From the NCBI GenBank assembly GCA_023389155.1, contig JAEWEV010000017.1, positions 1-25,568 on the forward strand: a DNA stretch of 25,568 nt, in the 5' to 3' direction. Below are positions 6,580 to 14,665 of this stretch, in pieces (position 1 is the first letter of the stretch; each line of letters opens with the position of its first letter). Source of the stretch: Pseudomonadota bacterium (lineage in GTDB: Bacteria > Pseudomonadota > Gammaproteobacteria > Burkholderiales > Burkholderiaceae_B). Under the pieces are notes generated by a model. That model had not been told where the DNA came from. It was given only the letters and a program-made list of their open reading frames with translations, and made no database searches. The position numbers and the translations under genes were made by a program.

Positions 6580-9063
6580 CTACTGCGGAAGCTTATACGC
6601 CATCACATAGTCACCCAGTTTGGTCCCGACGGAACCGTGACCGCCGGCTACCAGCACGACCATCTGTTCATTTTTGCTGTTCAGATACGTCATGGGCGTA
6701 GCCTGTCCGCCTGCAGGCAGGCGGGCATTCCACAGCACCTTGCCGGTTGTCAGATCATAGGCACGGATGTAGTCATCCACGGCAGCCCCCATGAAGACCA
6801 CGCCTGATCCGGTAATGATCGGGCCGCCAATTCCCGGCACACCCATAGTGATGGGAAGCGGCAGTGGTGTCAGGTCACGGATGGTTCCGTTCTTGTGTTT
6901 CCAGGCGATCTTGCCGGTACGCAGGTCAACGCCGGCCACAAAGCCCCAGGGCGGCTGCTGGCATGGCACGCCCAGTGGAGAAAGAAACGGATGCATGTTG
7001 ACAGCATAGGGCGCGCCTTCATTACTGTTGACGCCCTGTTCGCCCACGTTCATCTGTACGTCTTTGCCCAGTTCTTCCCTGGGGACCATCTGTGACACAA
7101 AGGCCAGTTGCAATGGCATGCCGAACATTACCTGGCGTTTCGGATCGACGGCGATACCGCCCCAGTTGAAAGCGCCGAAGTTACCCGGATACACAATCGT
7201 TCCCTGCAATGACGGCGGTGTGTATTGACCTTCGTAGCGCAGGGATTTGAACTGGATGCGGCACCAGAGCTGGTCAAACGGCGTGCCGCCCCACATCTTG
7301 CGTTCGGACAGGGGCTCCGGCTTGAAGTTCAGCGCCGATTCGGGCTGGGTAGGTGCACTGTGTTCGCCTTCGATCGTGCCTTGTGGCGCAGTCACTTCCC
7401 TGACCGGAATCACCGCTTCACCCGTGCGCCGATCCAGCACAAAGATGTCTCCCTGCTTGGTAGGGACGACCATGGCAGGCACTTTGCCTTTGGCCGTGTT
7501 GATGTCAACCAGACTGGGCTGGGCGGGCGAATCCATGTCCCACAAGTCGTGGTGCACGAACTGATGGACCCATTGCGCCTGGCCGTTGTTCAGATTGAGC
7601 GCGACCACGGAAGTGGCGTACTTTTCTTCGGCCTCGTTGCGATAGCGGCCGAGCTGGTCAGGCGTGCGATTGCCCATTGGGAAATACACCAGTCCCAGTT
7701 CTTCATCGACACTGGCAACCGACCAGCTGTTGGGCGAGCTTTTGCTGTATTTCTGGTCGGGGTTGTTGGGGTCGAACGGCGCGGTGTCGTCGGGATTACC
7801 TGAATCCCAGTTCCACAGCAGCTTGCCGGTGCGTACGTCATAGGCACGAATAACGCCTGAAGGCGAGTCGATCGCGTAATTGTCATTGACTGCGCCGGCG
7901 ACCACAATTTTCCCGTCAGCAATGACAGGAGGAGAGGTGGAATAGTAATAGCCGTGTTGCTTGAACGGCATATTGTGCGTCAGATCCAGCTCACCGTTAT
8001 CGGCAAAATCCTTGCAGACTTCACCTGTCTGCGGATCCAGCGCAATCAGTTTGGCGGTGGCGGTGGGCAGAAACAGCCGGCTGCTGCAAGTGGTTGGGGT
8101 TGAGGAATCTGCACCGGCTGCGTTGCTCACCGTGCTGGTGTCTGCGGTTGTAGCCGCAGCGCTGTCTGCCGGGGCAGGTGCTGCAGTGGCGGTTTCACCA
8201 GCGGGAGCAGCATCGGCCTGGGCGCGATCATCTCCCGGCCAGTACGACACGCCACGACATGTCTGGTGCTGACGTTGACCATCGGCGACCACATCGGCCC
8301 TGTATTCCCATTTTTTCTCGCCGGTATCGGCATCAAGCGCGATCGCCCAGTTATGAGGTGTGCACAGATAAAGGGTATTGCCGATCTTGATTGGCGTTGC
8401 CTGGTAGGTAAATTCATTGGTGTCGCCTTCACCTTTCACGTCGCCGGTCTGGTATGTCCACGCCAGCTCAAGCTTGCTCACATTCTCGGGCGTAATCTGG
8501 CTCAGGGGAGAATAGCGCTGACCATAGCCGGTGCGACCATAAGCATGCCAGTCGTTGTCACCGGTATGGTTGCTGTTGCCCATATCCGGCTCGGCATTGA
8601 CGATGCCCTGAGGCAGTTCGCCGCTGATTTCATGTGTGGGGTTGGCAATGCTGCCCAGAGTTCCTATCGCGATCAGAACGGTCATCACGGCCAGTATTGC
8701 CCTGGAATTGGTCGCTTCGTTGGCCGCCATGCGGCGATCGGATTGAAGCCGGCTGCGCACCGGGCGTGCAACGCCGGGCAGCAACAGGATCAGTCCAAGG
8801 ATAAGGAAAAATCCAAGACGCGTAGCCAGCGGCCACCAGTCATAGCCGGATTCAAAAAACGCCCACACCGCCGTGCCGATCAGGAATGCGGCATACAGGA
8901 CGAGAGCAAAAGGACGCCGGCGGAACAGAAGAAATGCGGTGATGATCAGGACGATGCCTGCCACGCAATAATAAATGCTGCCTCCAAGGGACAGCAGCCA
9001 GCCTCCACCCAGGGCAAGCGCAATGCCGGATAGTAGCGTGATTAAAGCCGCAATGGCGTTCAT
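6580..9063 (-). CDS. gcd: Membrane-bound PQQ-dependent dehydrogenase, glucose dehydrogenase type
   Basis: This 827-residue quinoprotein oxidises aldoses (typically D-glucose to gluconolactone) in the periplasm and passes electrons to ubiquinone. An N-terminal membrane domain has about five hydrophobic helices (roughly 5-22, 30-47, 51-70, 82-98, 122-140). An eight-bladed propeller follows. Residues matching the E. coli Gcd active site are visible: His266 in QTCRGVSY context, Asp509 in HHDLWDMD, Lys536 in VPTKQGDIFVLDRR, and His809 in AGGHGSVGTKLGDY. The LPAGGQATPMTY segment is also conserved. Residues 280-325 are an Ala/Thr/Ser/Pro-rich insertion about 35 longer than E. coli Gcd. GGGAGC precedes the ATG. 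No PQQ biosynthesis genes are in the window. A quinate/shikimate dehydrogenase is the alternative within this family. Confidence 0.92.
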   Translation of the reverse strand: MNAIAALITLLSGIALALGGGWLLSLGGSIYYCVAGIVLIITAFLLFRRRPFALVLYAAFLIGTAVWAFFESGYDWWPLATRLGFFLILGLILLLPGVARPVRSRLQSDRRMAANEATNSRAILAVMTVLIAIGTLGSIANPTHEISGELPQGIVNAEPDMGNSNHTGDNDWHAYGRTGYGQRYSPLSQITPENVSKLELAWTYQTGDVKGEGDTNEFTYQATPIKIGNTLYLCTPHNWAIALDADTGEKKWEYRADVVADGQRQHQTCRGVSYWPGDDRAQADAAPAGETATAAPAPADSAAATTADTSTVSNAAGADSSTPTTCSSRLFLPTATAKLIALDPQTGEVCKDFADNGELDLTHNMPFKQHGYYYSTSPPVIADGKIVVAGAVNDNYAIDSPSGVIRAYDVRTGKLLWNWDSGNPDDTAPFDPNNPDQKYSKSSPNSWSVASVDEELGLVYFPMGNRTPDQLGRYRNEAEEKYATSVVALNLNNGQAQWVHQFVHHDLWDMDSPAQPSLVDINTAKGKVPAMVVPTKQGDIFVLDRRTGEAVIPVREVTAPQGTIEGEHSAPTQPESALNFKPEPLSERKMWGGTPFDQLWCRIQFKSLRYEGQYTPPSLQGTIVYPGNFGAFNWGGIAVDPKRQVMFGMPLQLAFVSQMVPREELGKDVQMNVGEQGVNSNEGAPYAVNMHPFLSPLGVPCQQPPWGFVAGVDLRTGKIAWKHKNGTIRDLTPLPLPITMGVPGIGGPIITGSGVVFMGAAVDDYIRAYDLTTGKVLWNARLPAGGQATPMTYLNSKNEQMVVLVAGGHGSVGTKLGDYVMAYKLPQ

Positions 9064-9299
9064 GATGTGCTCCCGCTTTCAGTTTGCATGTCAAAGGTCG
9101 TCACGACACCACGCCAGCGTGAATCTGTCCTTATACCAAAGCAGCCCGGCACGATGTCAGAAGAGATTCTTGCATTCTAGCACTGCTCAGGGGCAAATAA
9201 CCGGAACAGTGGCACGGATATTCGGTGTTCGAAGCGTGGATTGACATTCGCCTGAACGAATTATGTTTGTACTCCGACCATAGCCGATCTCAATCGGAG

Positions 9300-9326
9300 C
9301 CTGATCCCACCCTGATTGGCCCTGAT
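9300..9326. repeat. Three phased CCTGAT direct repeats upstream of gcd
   Basis: CCTGAT occurs at 9300-9305, 9311-9316 and 9321-9326, at 11- and 10-base periods, so the copies lie on the same helical face. On the gcd-coding strand they read ATCAGG. Tandem half-sites about 10-11 bases apart are typical of OmpR/PhoB-class response regulators. They lie about 240 bases upstream of gcd. Confidence 0.45.
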
Positions 9327-9442
9327 CGAGCGACCCGACCGGACTGTTTATCCGGAACCCCATCGCCGAATATAACAACGGCCGCTTGCGCGGCCTCGGG
9401 CCTGATTGTCGCCAGGATGGAGCCGCGACCCGATGCGAGCCG

Positions 9443-9476
9443 AAAAAAAACCGGCGCGTCATACGACGACACCGGC
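9443..9476 (-). terminator. Intrinsic terminator of the aldehyde dehydrogenase gene
   Basis: Read on the minus strand, CCGG (9475-9472) pairs with CCGG (9454-9451). Inside it CGTC (9468-9465) pairs with GACG (9460-9457) around a GTAT loop. Eight T follow at once (9450-9443). It sits about 60 bases past the aldehyde dehydrogenase stop, so that gene is transcribed separately from gcd. Confidence 0.8.
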
Positions 9477-9537
9477 TGGGTAAGAAACGCTATGCAAAAC
9501 AATCGCTGTTCTGCAAAGCGTGTTCAAGCTGAGAGGA

Positions 9538-10971
9538 TCAGAGCTGGGTAATGAATTTGGTTACCAGATAGCCATCAAAGGTTTCTGTACCGCCTTCGCT
9601 GCCGATACCACTGTCCTTGACGCCGCCAAAGGGCGTCTCTGGCAGGGCCACGCCAAAATGGTTGATGTTGACCATACCCGCCTCCAGGTCATTGGATACC
9701 TTGGTGGCAGTCTGCAGATTGGTCGTAAATACATAGGAAGACAGACCAAAAGGCAGGCTGTTGGCACGCTTGATGACTTCGTCTGTATCCGAGAAGCGGA
9801 CCACCGGCGCAATCGGGCCGAAAGGCTCTTCGGTCATCAGGCGCGAGTCGTCGCTGATATTGGTCACCACGGTTGGCGGGAAGAAATAACCCTGGCCGCT
9901 CAGCGGATCGCCACCCAATTCGACGGTCGCCCCACCTTTGCGGGCGTCTTCGACAAAAGACGAAATCGCACCCACACGGCGTTCGTGGGCCAGCGGACCC
10001 ATTTCGGTATCCTTGGCGGTACCGTCACCAACCTTGACGCCTTTCAGTGTCTCGATAAATACAGACAGGAACTGATCGTAGGCCTTTTCCTGTACATAGA
10101 AACGGGTAGGGGAAATGCAGACCTGTCCCGCATTGCGGATTTTGAACTTGGCCAGCTGCTTGGCGGCTTTGGGGATATCGGCGTCATCAAATACCAGGAC
10201 GGGAGAGTGACCACCCAGCTCCATGGTGATGCGTTTCATATGGGCGCCGGCCAGTGCGGCCAGCTGTTTGCCTACCGGAACAGAGCCGGTGAAGGACACT
10301 TTGCGCACGATCGGGGAGCGGATCAGGTAATCCGATACTTTTGGTGGATCACCCCACACGATATTCAGAATACCTTTAGGCAGGCCGGCGTCGTGGAAAA
10401 TGCGGGCGATGGCCATGACGGCGCTAGGCGCATCTTCAGGACCTTTCAGGATGATTGTGCAGCCTGCGCCGATGGCAGCTGAAATTTTGCGGATTGCCTG
10501 ATTGAACGGGAAGTTCCAGGGTGTGAAAGCGGCGCAGACGCCGATGGGCTCGCGCACGACAAGCTGGCGCACGGCCGGATTGCGCGGCTGAATCACACGA
10601 CCGTAAATACGGCGGCACTCTTCCGCATGCCAATCGCAATGATCGGCGCAGCTGACGATTTCACCGACAGCTTCAGCCAGCGGTTTACCCTGGTCGCGCG
10701 TCAGATTCAGGCCGATTTCCTGGGCACGTTCGCGAGCCAGTTCGGCTGCCTTGCGCAGGATCGCAGAACGATCCATGGGCGAGCTGTGCTTCCAGGTCTG
10801 GAAGGCACGGTCTGCGGCCTTCAGGGCGCGATCAAGATCCGCTTCGCTGGCGTGCGGCAGTTGTGCCAGGACCTCGCCGGTTGCGGGGTTGACAACATCC
10901 TGCGTGACACGGCCGTCTCCTGACAGAAACTCACCATCAATGTAAAGACTGAGTGCTTCATACTGGCTCAT
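9538..10971 (-). CDS. NAD(P)-dependent aldehyde dehydrogenase (succinate-semialdehyde dehydrogenase-like)
   Basis: This 477-residue soluble ALDH oxidises an aldehyde to the carboxylate. The cofactor and active-site motifs are PWNFP with the oxyanion Asn153, ILKGPE with Lys176, FTGSVPVGK (227-235), ELGGHSP with general base Glu251, and NAGQVCISP with catalytic Cys285; EEPFGP and PFGGVKDSG follow near the C terminus. The overall form resembles the succinate-semialdehyde/alpha-ketoglutaric-semialdehyde/glutarate-semialdehyde group, but the segment after the cysteine does not settle the substrate. AAAGGAT precedes the ATG by 7 bases. It is a single-gene unit, ends at a strong terminator and diverges from tctDE. 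It could finish oxidation of a semialdehyde, including one made by the aminotransferase at 19578, but that link is speculative. Confidence 0.9.
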   Translation of the reverse strand: MSQYEALSLYIDGEFLSGDGRVTQDVVNPATGEVLAQLPHASEADLDRALKAADRAFQTWKHSSPMDRSAILRKAAELARERAQEIGLNLTRDQGKPLAEAVGEIVSCADHCDWHAEECRRIYGRVIQPRNPAVRQLVVREPIGVCAAFTPWNFPFNQAIRKISAAIGAGCTIILKGPEDAPSAVMAIARIFHDAGLPKGILNIVWGDPPKVSDYLIRSPIVRKVSFTGSVPVGKQLAALAGAHMKRITMELGGHSPVLVFDDADIPKAAKQLAKFKIRNAGQVCISPTRFYVQEKAYDQFLSVFIETLKGVKVGDGTAKDTEMGPLAHERRVGAISSFVEDARKGGATVELGGDPLSGQGYFFPPTVVTNISDDSRLMTEEPFGPIAPVVRFSDTDEVIKRANSLPFGLSSYVFTTNLQTATKVSNDLEAGMVNINHFGVALPETPFGGVKDSGIGSEGGTETFDGYLVTKFITQL

Positions 10972-11056
10972 TACTTATCCTTTCTATGTCTGTGATATTT
11001 GTAAAAAATGCATGGGCTGCCGCTTGCTGTATTTCATTTGCAGTAGCGGACGATTT

Positions 11057-11085
11057 TTGTCAATTCTTCTGCCTATACTGATAAT
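11057..11085 (+). promoter_or_regulatory. Probable sigma70 promoter of tctDE
   Basis: TTGTCA (11057-11062) and GATAAT (11080-11085) are separated by exactly 17 bases, each with five of six consensus positions. Transcription would start near 11092, giving an unusually long leader of about 170 bases before the tctD ATG. Confidence 0.6.
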
Positions 11086-11124
11086 AAACGGACTGGCGTA
11101 ATTTTGCATGCACAGCACGGAGTA

Positions 11125-11140
11125 ATGAAATATTTTTCAT
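11125..11140. promoter_or_regulatory. Palindrome in the tctD leader, candidate regulator site
   Basis: ATGAAA (11125-11130) and TTTCAT (11135-11140) are perfect inverted halves around TATT, about 35 bases downstream of the proposed tctDE start. The position would suit a repressor or TctD autoregulation. No known consensus was matched. Confidence 0.35.
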
Positions 11141-11261
11141 CAGATGGCTTGCGGCGGCAGTCGTGCGCAGGCAGTTGCAGTTCATCGTCCCAGGGTTCAT
11201 AATCGCCCCATCCCATGCAGGATTTACATTCTCCGGCATCAATCCGCGCTGCAACGTAACA

Positions 11262-11942
11262 ATGAGAATATTACTGGTTGAAGACGAACCCTCCCTGGCC
11301 AGGTGGCTGGCCAAAAGCCTGGCGCGCTACGCCGGCTTCATCGTTGAATGGGCCGACGACGGACTGCTGGCAGTGCGTCGACTGGAACTGGAAGAGTACG
11401 ATGCCGTCATTCTGGACCTGGGACTGCCCGGTCTGGATGGGGCTGGGGTACTGGCGCGCATGCGGGCTCGCGATGATCGCACACCGGTATTGGTGCTCAC
11501 TGCCAGGGATTCGCTGAATCAGCGTATTGATCTGCTGCATCAGGGCGCCGATGATTTTCTGGCCAAACCGTTCGAGGTTGGTGAACTGGAAGCGCGACTG
11601 ACCGCGCTGATCCGGCGAAGTCGCGGTAAAAGTCGTCCCCGCCTGATCCTGGGGAATCTGGCGCTGGATACTTCGCTCCAGCAATTTTTTCTGTCTGACC
11701 AGCCGTTGGCACTTTCCCCGCGCGAAACTGCAGTATTGCGCGTGCTGATGCAGCGCAGTGGCGAACCCGTCAACAAACAGTCCATACTGGACCGGGTGGT
11801 GGCCGATGACAAAGAGGTGAATCTGGAAGCGATCGAGGTTATTGTGCATCGGCTTCGTAAAAAACTCGCCGGCAGCGGCGCACAGATCGTGACGGTACGC
11901 GGTGTTGGCTACAGTCTTGAAGCGCTGGCGACACCGGCATGA
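11262..11942 (+). CDS. tctD: OmpR-family response regulator, TctD-like
   Basis: This 226-residue two-component response regulator probably activates the TTT genes downstream. The receiver domain has acidic pocket residues Glu7-Asp8, phospho-acceptor Asp52 in LDLGLPGLDG, Thr80 and Lys102 (LAKPFEVGELEARL). The C-terminal winged helix contains LSPRETAVLRVLMQRSGEPV and HRLRKKLAGSGAQIVTVRGVGYSL, split here only for naming. The reading frame continues 33 codons upstream to a GTG, but MRILLVEDEP is the normal N terminus and fixes the ATG at 11262, despite a poor ribosome site. The stop overlaps the kinase start by ATGA, so the two are co-translated. The TctD name rests on TctE and TctCBA being adjacent. 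Confidence 0.9.
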   Translation: MRILLVEDEPSLARWLAKSLARYAGFIVEWADDGLLAVRRLELEEYDAVILDLGLPGLDGAGVLARMRARDDRTPVLVLTARDSLNQRIDLLHQGADDFLAKPFEVGELEARLTALIRRSRGKSRPRLILGNLALDTSLQQFFLSDQPLALSPRETAVLRVLMQRSGEPVNKQSILDRVVADDKEVNLEAIEVIVHRLRKKLAGSGAQIVTVRGVGYSLEALATPA

Positions 11943-13354
11943 GACTGTTTTCCCGCAGCATGAAATCCATTCTGCTCTGGCTGCTTGTACCGGCATTGCT
12001 GCTGACCATGCTGACCGCGCTCGGGCTGTCGAACAAGGATTTGCGTCGACAGATTACGGTGGCCTATGACCGGTCGCTCGTGGGGGCACTCAACTCGCTG
12101 AATCATAATATCTCGACGCAGAACGGCGGGCTTTCTCTGGACCAGCCATACACGCTGCTTGAATTCTATGAATTGACGGCGAACGCCGATGTGTTCTTCA
12201 AAATCGCCGCCGAAGATGGACTGTCGGTTATCGGCAATGCCGATCTGCCCATGCCCAGCATGGCGCTGGAATCGGGTAAAGCCTATTTCTTTGATTCGGA
12301 TTATCTGGGCGTGCCGGTGCGCTCAGTGGTGATGGCACGGCCCGCCGATCCGCCGCTGTACGGGGATAAAAGTGTACGCATTATCATCCAGGTTGCCGAG
12401 GGAATAGGGGACAGGGAATCGTTCATTGATCGCATGCTGTGGCGTTCTATCGGGCGTGATCTGCTGCTGATTGCGGTTGTGATGGTGATCGTGATCTTCG
12501 GAATTTTCTTTGCCGTGCGACCGCTGGCGCGATTGCGTCATGACATGCGCGCCCGCACCATTAACGACTTGCGGCCGGTCAGTACCGAAGGGTTGCCCAA
12601 GGAAGTCACACCCCTGGTCAATGCCATCAACTCCCACATGCAGCGCTATACCGAGCAGGCGGACAGGCAGCGCCAATTCCTGGACGATGCCTCGCATCAG
12701 TTGAAAACCCCGCTTGCCGTCCTCAAGACCCAGCTGAACTACGCGCTGCGCGAATCGGATCCTGCGGAAATCCGCGAAGTGCTGCTGTCCATGAATGAAG
12801 GAGTTGACCGGGCAATCCGCATGACCAGTCAGATGCTGGCGCTCGCGCGGGTGCGCGATTCGCTCGATCAGGAGATCTCGCAGAACAGTGAACAGGTGGA
12901 TCTGGGCAAGCTGGTCAATGATCTGATTGCCGATCTGTGGCCGGTGATCCGCGAACGGCGCATCGATGTCGAGGTGAGTCGTCCTGACGTGCCGTTACGT
13001 GTGAACGGCGTGGCGTGGCTCTTGCAGGAAGCATTGCGTAATGTGCTGGACAATGCCATTCGCTACAGTCCCCGCGGCGGCGCTGTTTTCATCGTCCTGG
13101 AGCACACGGAGTCGGGAGCGGCAGAAGTGGTGGTCGAAGACAACGGGCCTGGTATGTCAGAAGAAGACAGAGAGAAAGCGGGCACACGCTTCCGACGGGG
13201 CAAGGCGGGCAAGCATTTGCCCGGCGCCGGATTGGGACTGGCGATTGTCAATACCATCATGCAAATGCACCAGGCCAGGATGGAGCTGGGGACCGGAGAA
13301 AAGCTGACAGGATTGCGCGTTGGACTAGTGTTTTCCCTTAGTTTGAGCCGTTAA
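11939..13354 (+). CDS. tctE: Sensor histidine kinase, TctE-like
   Basis: This 471-residue inner-membrane sensor kinase partners with the response regulator it overlaps. A first transmembrane helix lies at about 11-30, an extracytoplasmic sensor domain (2CSK-like) at about 31-172, a second helix at about 174-194 and then a HAMP-like linker. The H-box is FLDDASHQLKTPLAVL with phospho-acceptor His253. The N-box is ALRNVLDNAIRYSPRGG (Asn368, Asn372), followed by DNGPGM (401-406) and the ATP-lid GAGLGLAIV (429-437). A compact TctE architecture of this kind normally senses a carboxylate in the periplasm, perhaps together with the binding protein. The signal could be citrate or another organic acid and is not decidable here. 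A 216-base gap separates it from tctC. Confidence 0.92.
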   Translation: MRLFSRSMKSILLWLLVPALLLTMLTALGLSNKDLRRQITVAYDRSLVGALNSLNHNISTQNGGLSLDQPYTLLEFYELTANADVFFKIAAEDGLSVIGNADLPMPSMALESGKAYFFDSDYLGVPVRSVVMARPADPPLYGDKSVRIIIQVAEGIGDRESFIDRMLWRSIGRDLLLIAVVMVIVIFGIFFAVRPLARLRHDMRARTINDLRPVSTEGLPKEVTPLVNAINSHMQRYTEQADRQRQFLDDASHQLKTPLAVLKTQLNYALRESDPAEIREVLLSMNEGVDRAIRMTSQMLALARVRDSLDQEISQNSEQVDLGKLVNDLIADLWPVIRERRIDVEVSRPDVPLRVNGVAWLLQEALRNVLDNAIRYSPRGGAVFIVLEHTESGAAEVVVEDNGPGMSEEDREKAGTRFRRGKAGKHLPGAGLGLAIVNTIMQMHQARMELGTGEKLTGLRVGLVFSLSLSR

Positions 13355-13570
13355 AGCCGATTGCGCCGGAAATTGAAAGCTAACCGAAAGGTTGCATCTG
13401 TAAGGTACGCATTGTTTCGTGGATAGCCCGCCATGGCGAATGTCCGGAGATGACAGGCCTGTCTTTACGCATAGTCGGATTTTGCGTTCCGATGTGTCGA
13501 TTCTCAGGCAGGTTCCGCGTAACAGCCGGTCAGGCTGCAGGCCCGACTTTTTCCTAATCCAATTATAAAG
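13355..13570. promoter_or_regulatory. tctE-tctC intergenic region, likely tctCBA control region
   Basis: This 216-base gap lies upstream of the transport genes and is the natural target of TctD. It contains a perfect 12-base palindrome GACAGGCCTGTC at 13452-13463 and a short hairpin AACC-GAAA-GGTT at 13382-13393. I could not place a convincing sigma70 promoter or a clear tandem TctD repeat. Confidence 0.35.
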
Positions 13571-14578
13571 ATGAGACTAACTATGAGTTCTTCTTTCCTG
13601 TCCCGGGTTTTCGGCGCTTCCGTTATCGCCGCCCAGCTTGTCATTGCGCAAACCGCGTTTGCAGATGAGCCCCGTCGTCCTGAATGTATCGCACCAGCCC
13701 AACCGGGTGGTGGTTTTGACCTGACCTGCCGTCTGGCCCAGGAAGGCCTGAAACAGAGTGGCGCACTCAAGTCCGCCATGCGCATTGTCTATATGCCTGG
13801 CGGCATCGGTGCGGTTGCCTACAACAACGTGGTTGCACAGAAACCCTCCGAAGGCGGCAATATCGTGGCGTTTTCCGGTGGTTCACTGCTTAACCTCGCA
13901 CAGGGCAAGTTCGGCAAGTACGATGAAAACGATGTGCGCTGGCTCGCTGCCGTAGGCACCGATTATGGCGTTGCCGTGGTACGCAAGGATTCTCCTTATC
14001 AGGATCTGAAGTCGCTGATGCAGGCCTTCAAGGAGGATCCAACCAAAGTCGTTCTGGGTGCCGGCGGTACCGTGGGAAGCCAGGACTGGATGAAAGCGGC
14101 GCTCACCGCAAAGGCTGCGGGTGTGGATTACAAGAAAATGCGCTTTGTCGCATTTGAAGGGGGTGGCGAGGCCGTAACTGCCCTGCGCGGTGGACACATC
14201 CAGGCCTACATGGGCGATGCGGCAGAAGCCTTCACCATGCTCGAAGGGGGCGCCCCCATCAAAGTGCTGGCCGTATTCAACGACAAGCGCCTGGATGGCA
14301 AATTCAAGGACGTACCAACAGCCAAGGAACAGGGTTTTGACATCGAATGGCCGATTATGCGTGGCTACTACGTTGGCCCCAAAGTTTCCGATGCCGATTA
14401 CAACTTCTGGCTTGATGCCTTCAAGAAAATGACAGCAGATCCCCAGTTCGCCAAACTGCGTGAACAACAGGGCCTGTTTCCTTTCGACAAGAGCGGTGCT
14501 GAGCTTGACTCCTACGTCAAGGAACGCGTCCAGGAATACCGCAAGCTGGCCGACTCCTTCGGTCTGATCAAAAAATAA
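13571..14578 (+). CDS. tctC: TctC-family periplasmic carboxylate-binding protein (BUG family)
   Basis: This 335-residue extracytoplasmic solute receptor of the TTT system delivers a carboxylate to TctBA. An N-terminal Sec signal with a hydrophobic core ends at IAQTAFA, giving likely cleavage after Ala31. The mature protein opens with the family motif CIAPAQPGGGFDLTCRL, where the glycine-rich loop binds a ligand carboxylate. YMPGGIGAVAYN and GGAPIKVLAVFNDKRL are further family-like segments. Two ATGs four codons apart (13571, 13583) could start it; both give a working signal peptide. It heads a tctC-tctB-tctA unit and is followed by two stem-loops before tctB. BUG proteins are highly amplified in Alcaligenaceae with varied ligands, so citrate specificity is not assured. 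Confidence 0.92.
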   Translation: MRLTMSSSFLSRVFGASVIAAQLVIAQTAFADEPRRPECIAPAQPGGGFDLTCRLAQEGLKQSGALKSAMRIVYMPGGIGAVAYNNVVAQKPSEGGNIVAFSGGSLLNLAQGKFGKYDENDVRWLAAVGTDYGVAVVRKDSPYQDLKSLMQAFKEDPTKVVLGAGGTVGSQDWMKAALTAKAAGVDYKKMRFVAFEGGGEAVTALRGGHIQAYMGDAAEAFTMLEGGAPIKVLAVFNDKRLDGKFKDVPTAKEQGFDIEWPIMRGYYVGPKVSDADYNFWLDAFKKMTADPQFAKLREQQGLFPFDKSGAELDSYVKERVQEYRKLADSFGLIKK

Positions 14579-14590
14579 CAGTCCCCCTGA

Positions 14591-14638
14591 CCGTTGCCTG
14601 CAATTCGTTGCGGGTAACGGCTCAGCGTTGTGGCGCTG
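14591..14638 (+). other. Two stem-loops between tctC and tctB
   Basis: The first stem starts at CCGTT (14591-14595), which pairs with AACGG (14616-14620). It continues inward through CC with GG and GCAA with TTGC around a TTCG loop. The second pairs CAGCG (14623-14627) with CGCTG (14634-14638) and is followed by TGATTTTC. Such hairpins after a binding-protein gene commonly stabilise its mRNA or partly terminate transcription, giving more receptor than membrane subunits. Confidence 0.6.
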
Positions 14639-14665
14639 TGATTTTCTCTGTCTGGAACTACCATC

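Larger units (their letters stand above)
9064..9537. other. Gene-free 474-base stretch between gcd and the aldehyde dehydrogenase gene
   Basis: This should hold the gcd promoter (minus strand) and the end of the aldehyde dehydrogenase transcript. TAGAAT (minus, 9180-9175) and TATAAG (minus, 9137-9132) are possible -10 hexamers for gcd, but neither has a convincing -35 at 17 bases. A perfect hairpin, GGCCGC (9380-9385) with GCGGCC (9390-9395) around TTGC, lies between the phased CCTGAT repeats and the aldehyde dehydrogenase terminator. No coding gene is seen. Confidence 0.4.

Noticed and set aside
9240..9266. TTGACA followed by TATGTT on the plus strand
   Set aside because: Spacer is only 15 bases and no plus-strand gene lies downstream; it would only drive antisense RNA into the aldehyde dehydrogenase gene.
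9520..10482. 320-codon open frame on the plus strand
   Set aside because: It is antisense to the aldehyde dehydrogenase gene with its intact catalytic motifs; no ribosome site or family signature.
11163..11261. 33-codon upstream extension of tctD
   Set aside because: The response-regulator fold begins at MRILLVEDEP; the extension overlaps the leader and has no domain meaning.
13452..13463. GACAGGCCTGTC palindrome as a proven TctD site
   Set aside because: OmpR-class regulators normally use direct, not inverted, repeats. It is noted in the intergenic entry but not assigned.
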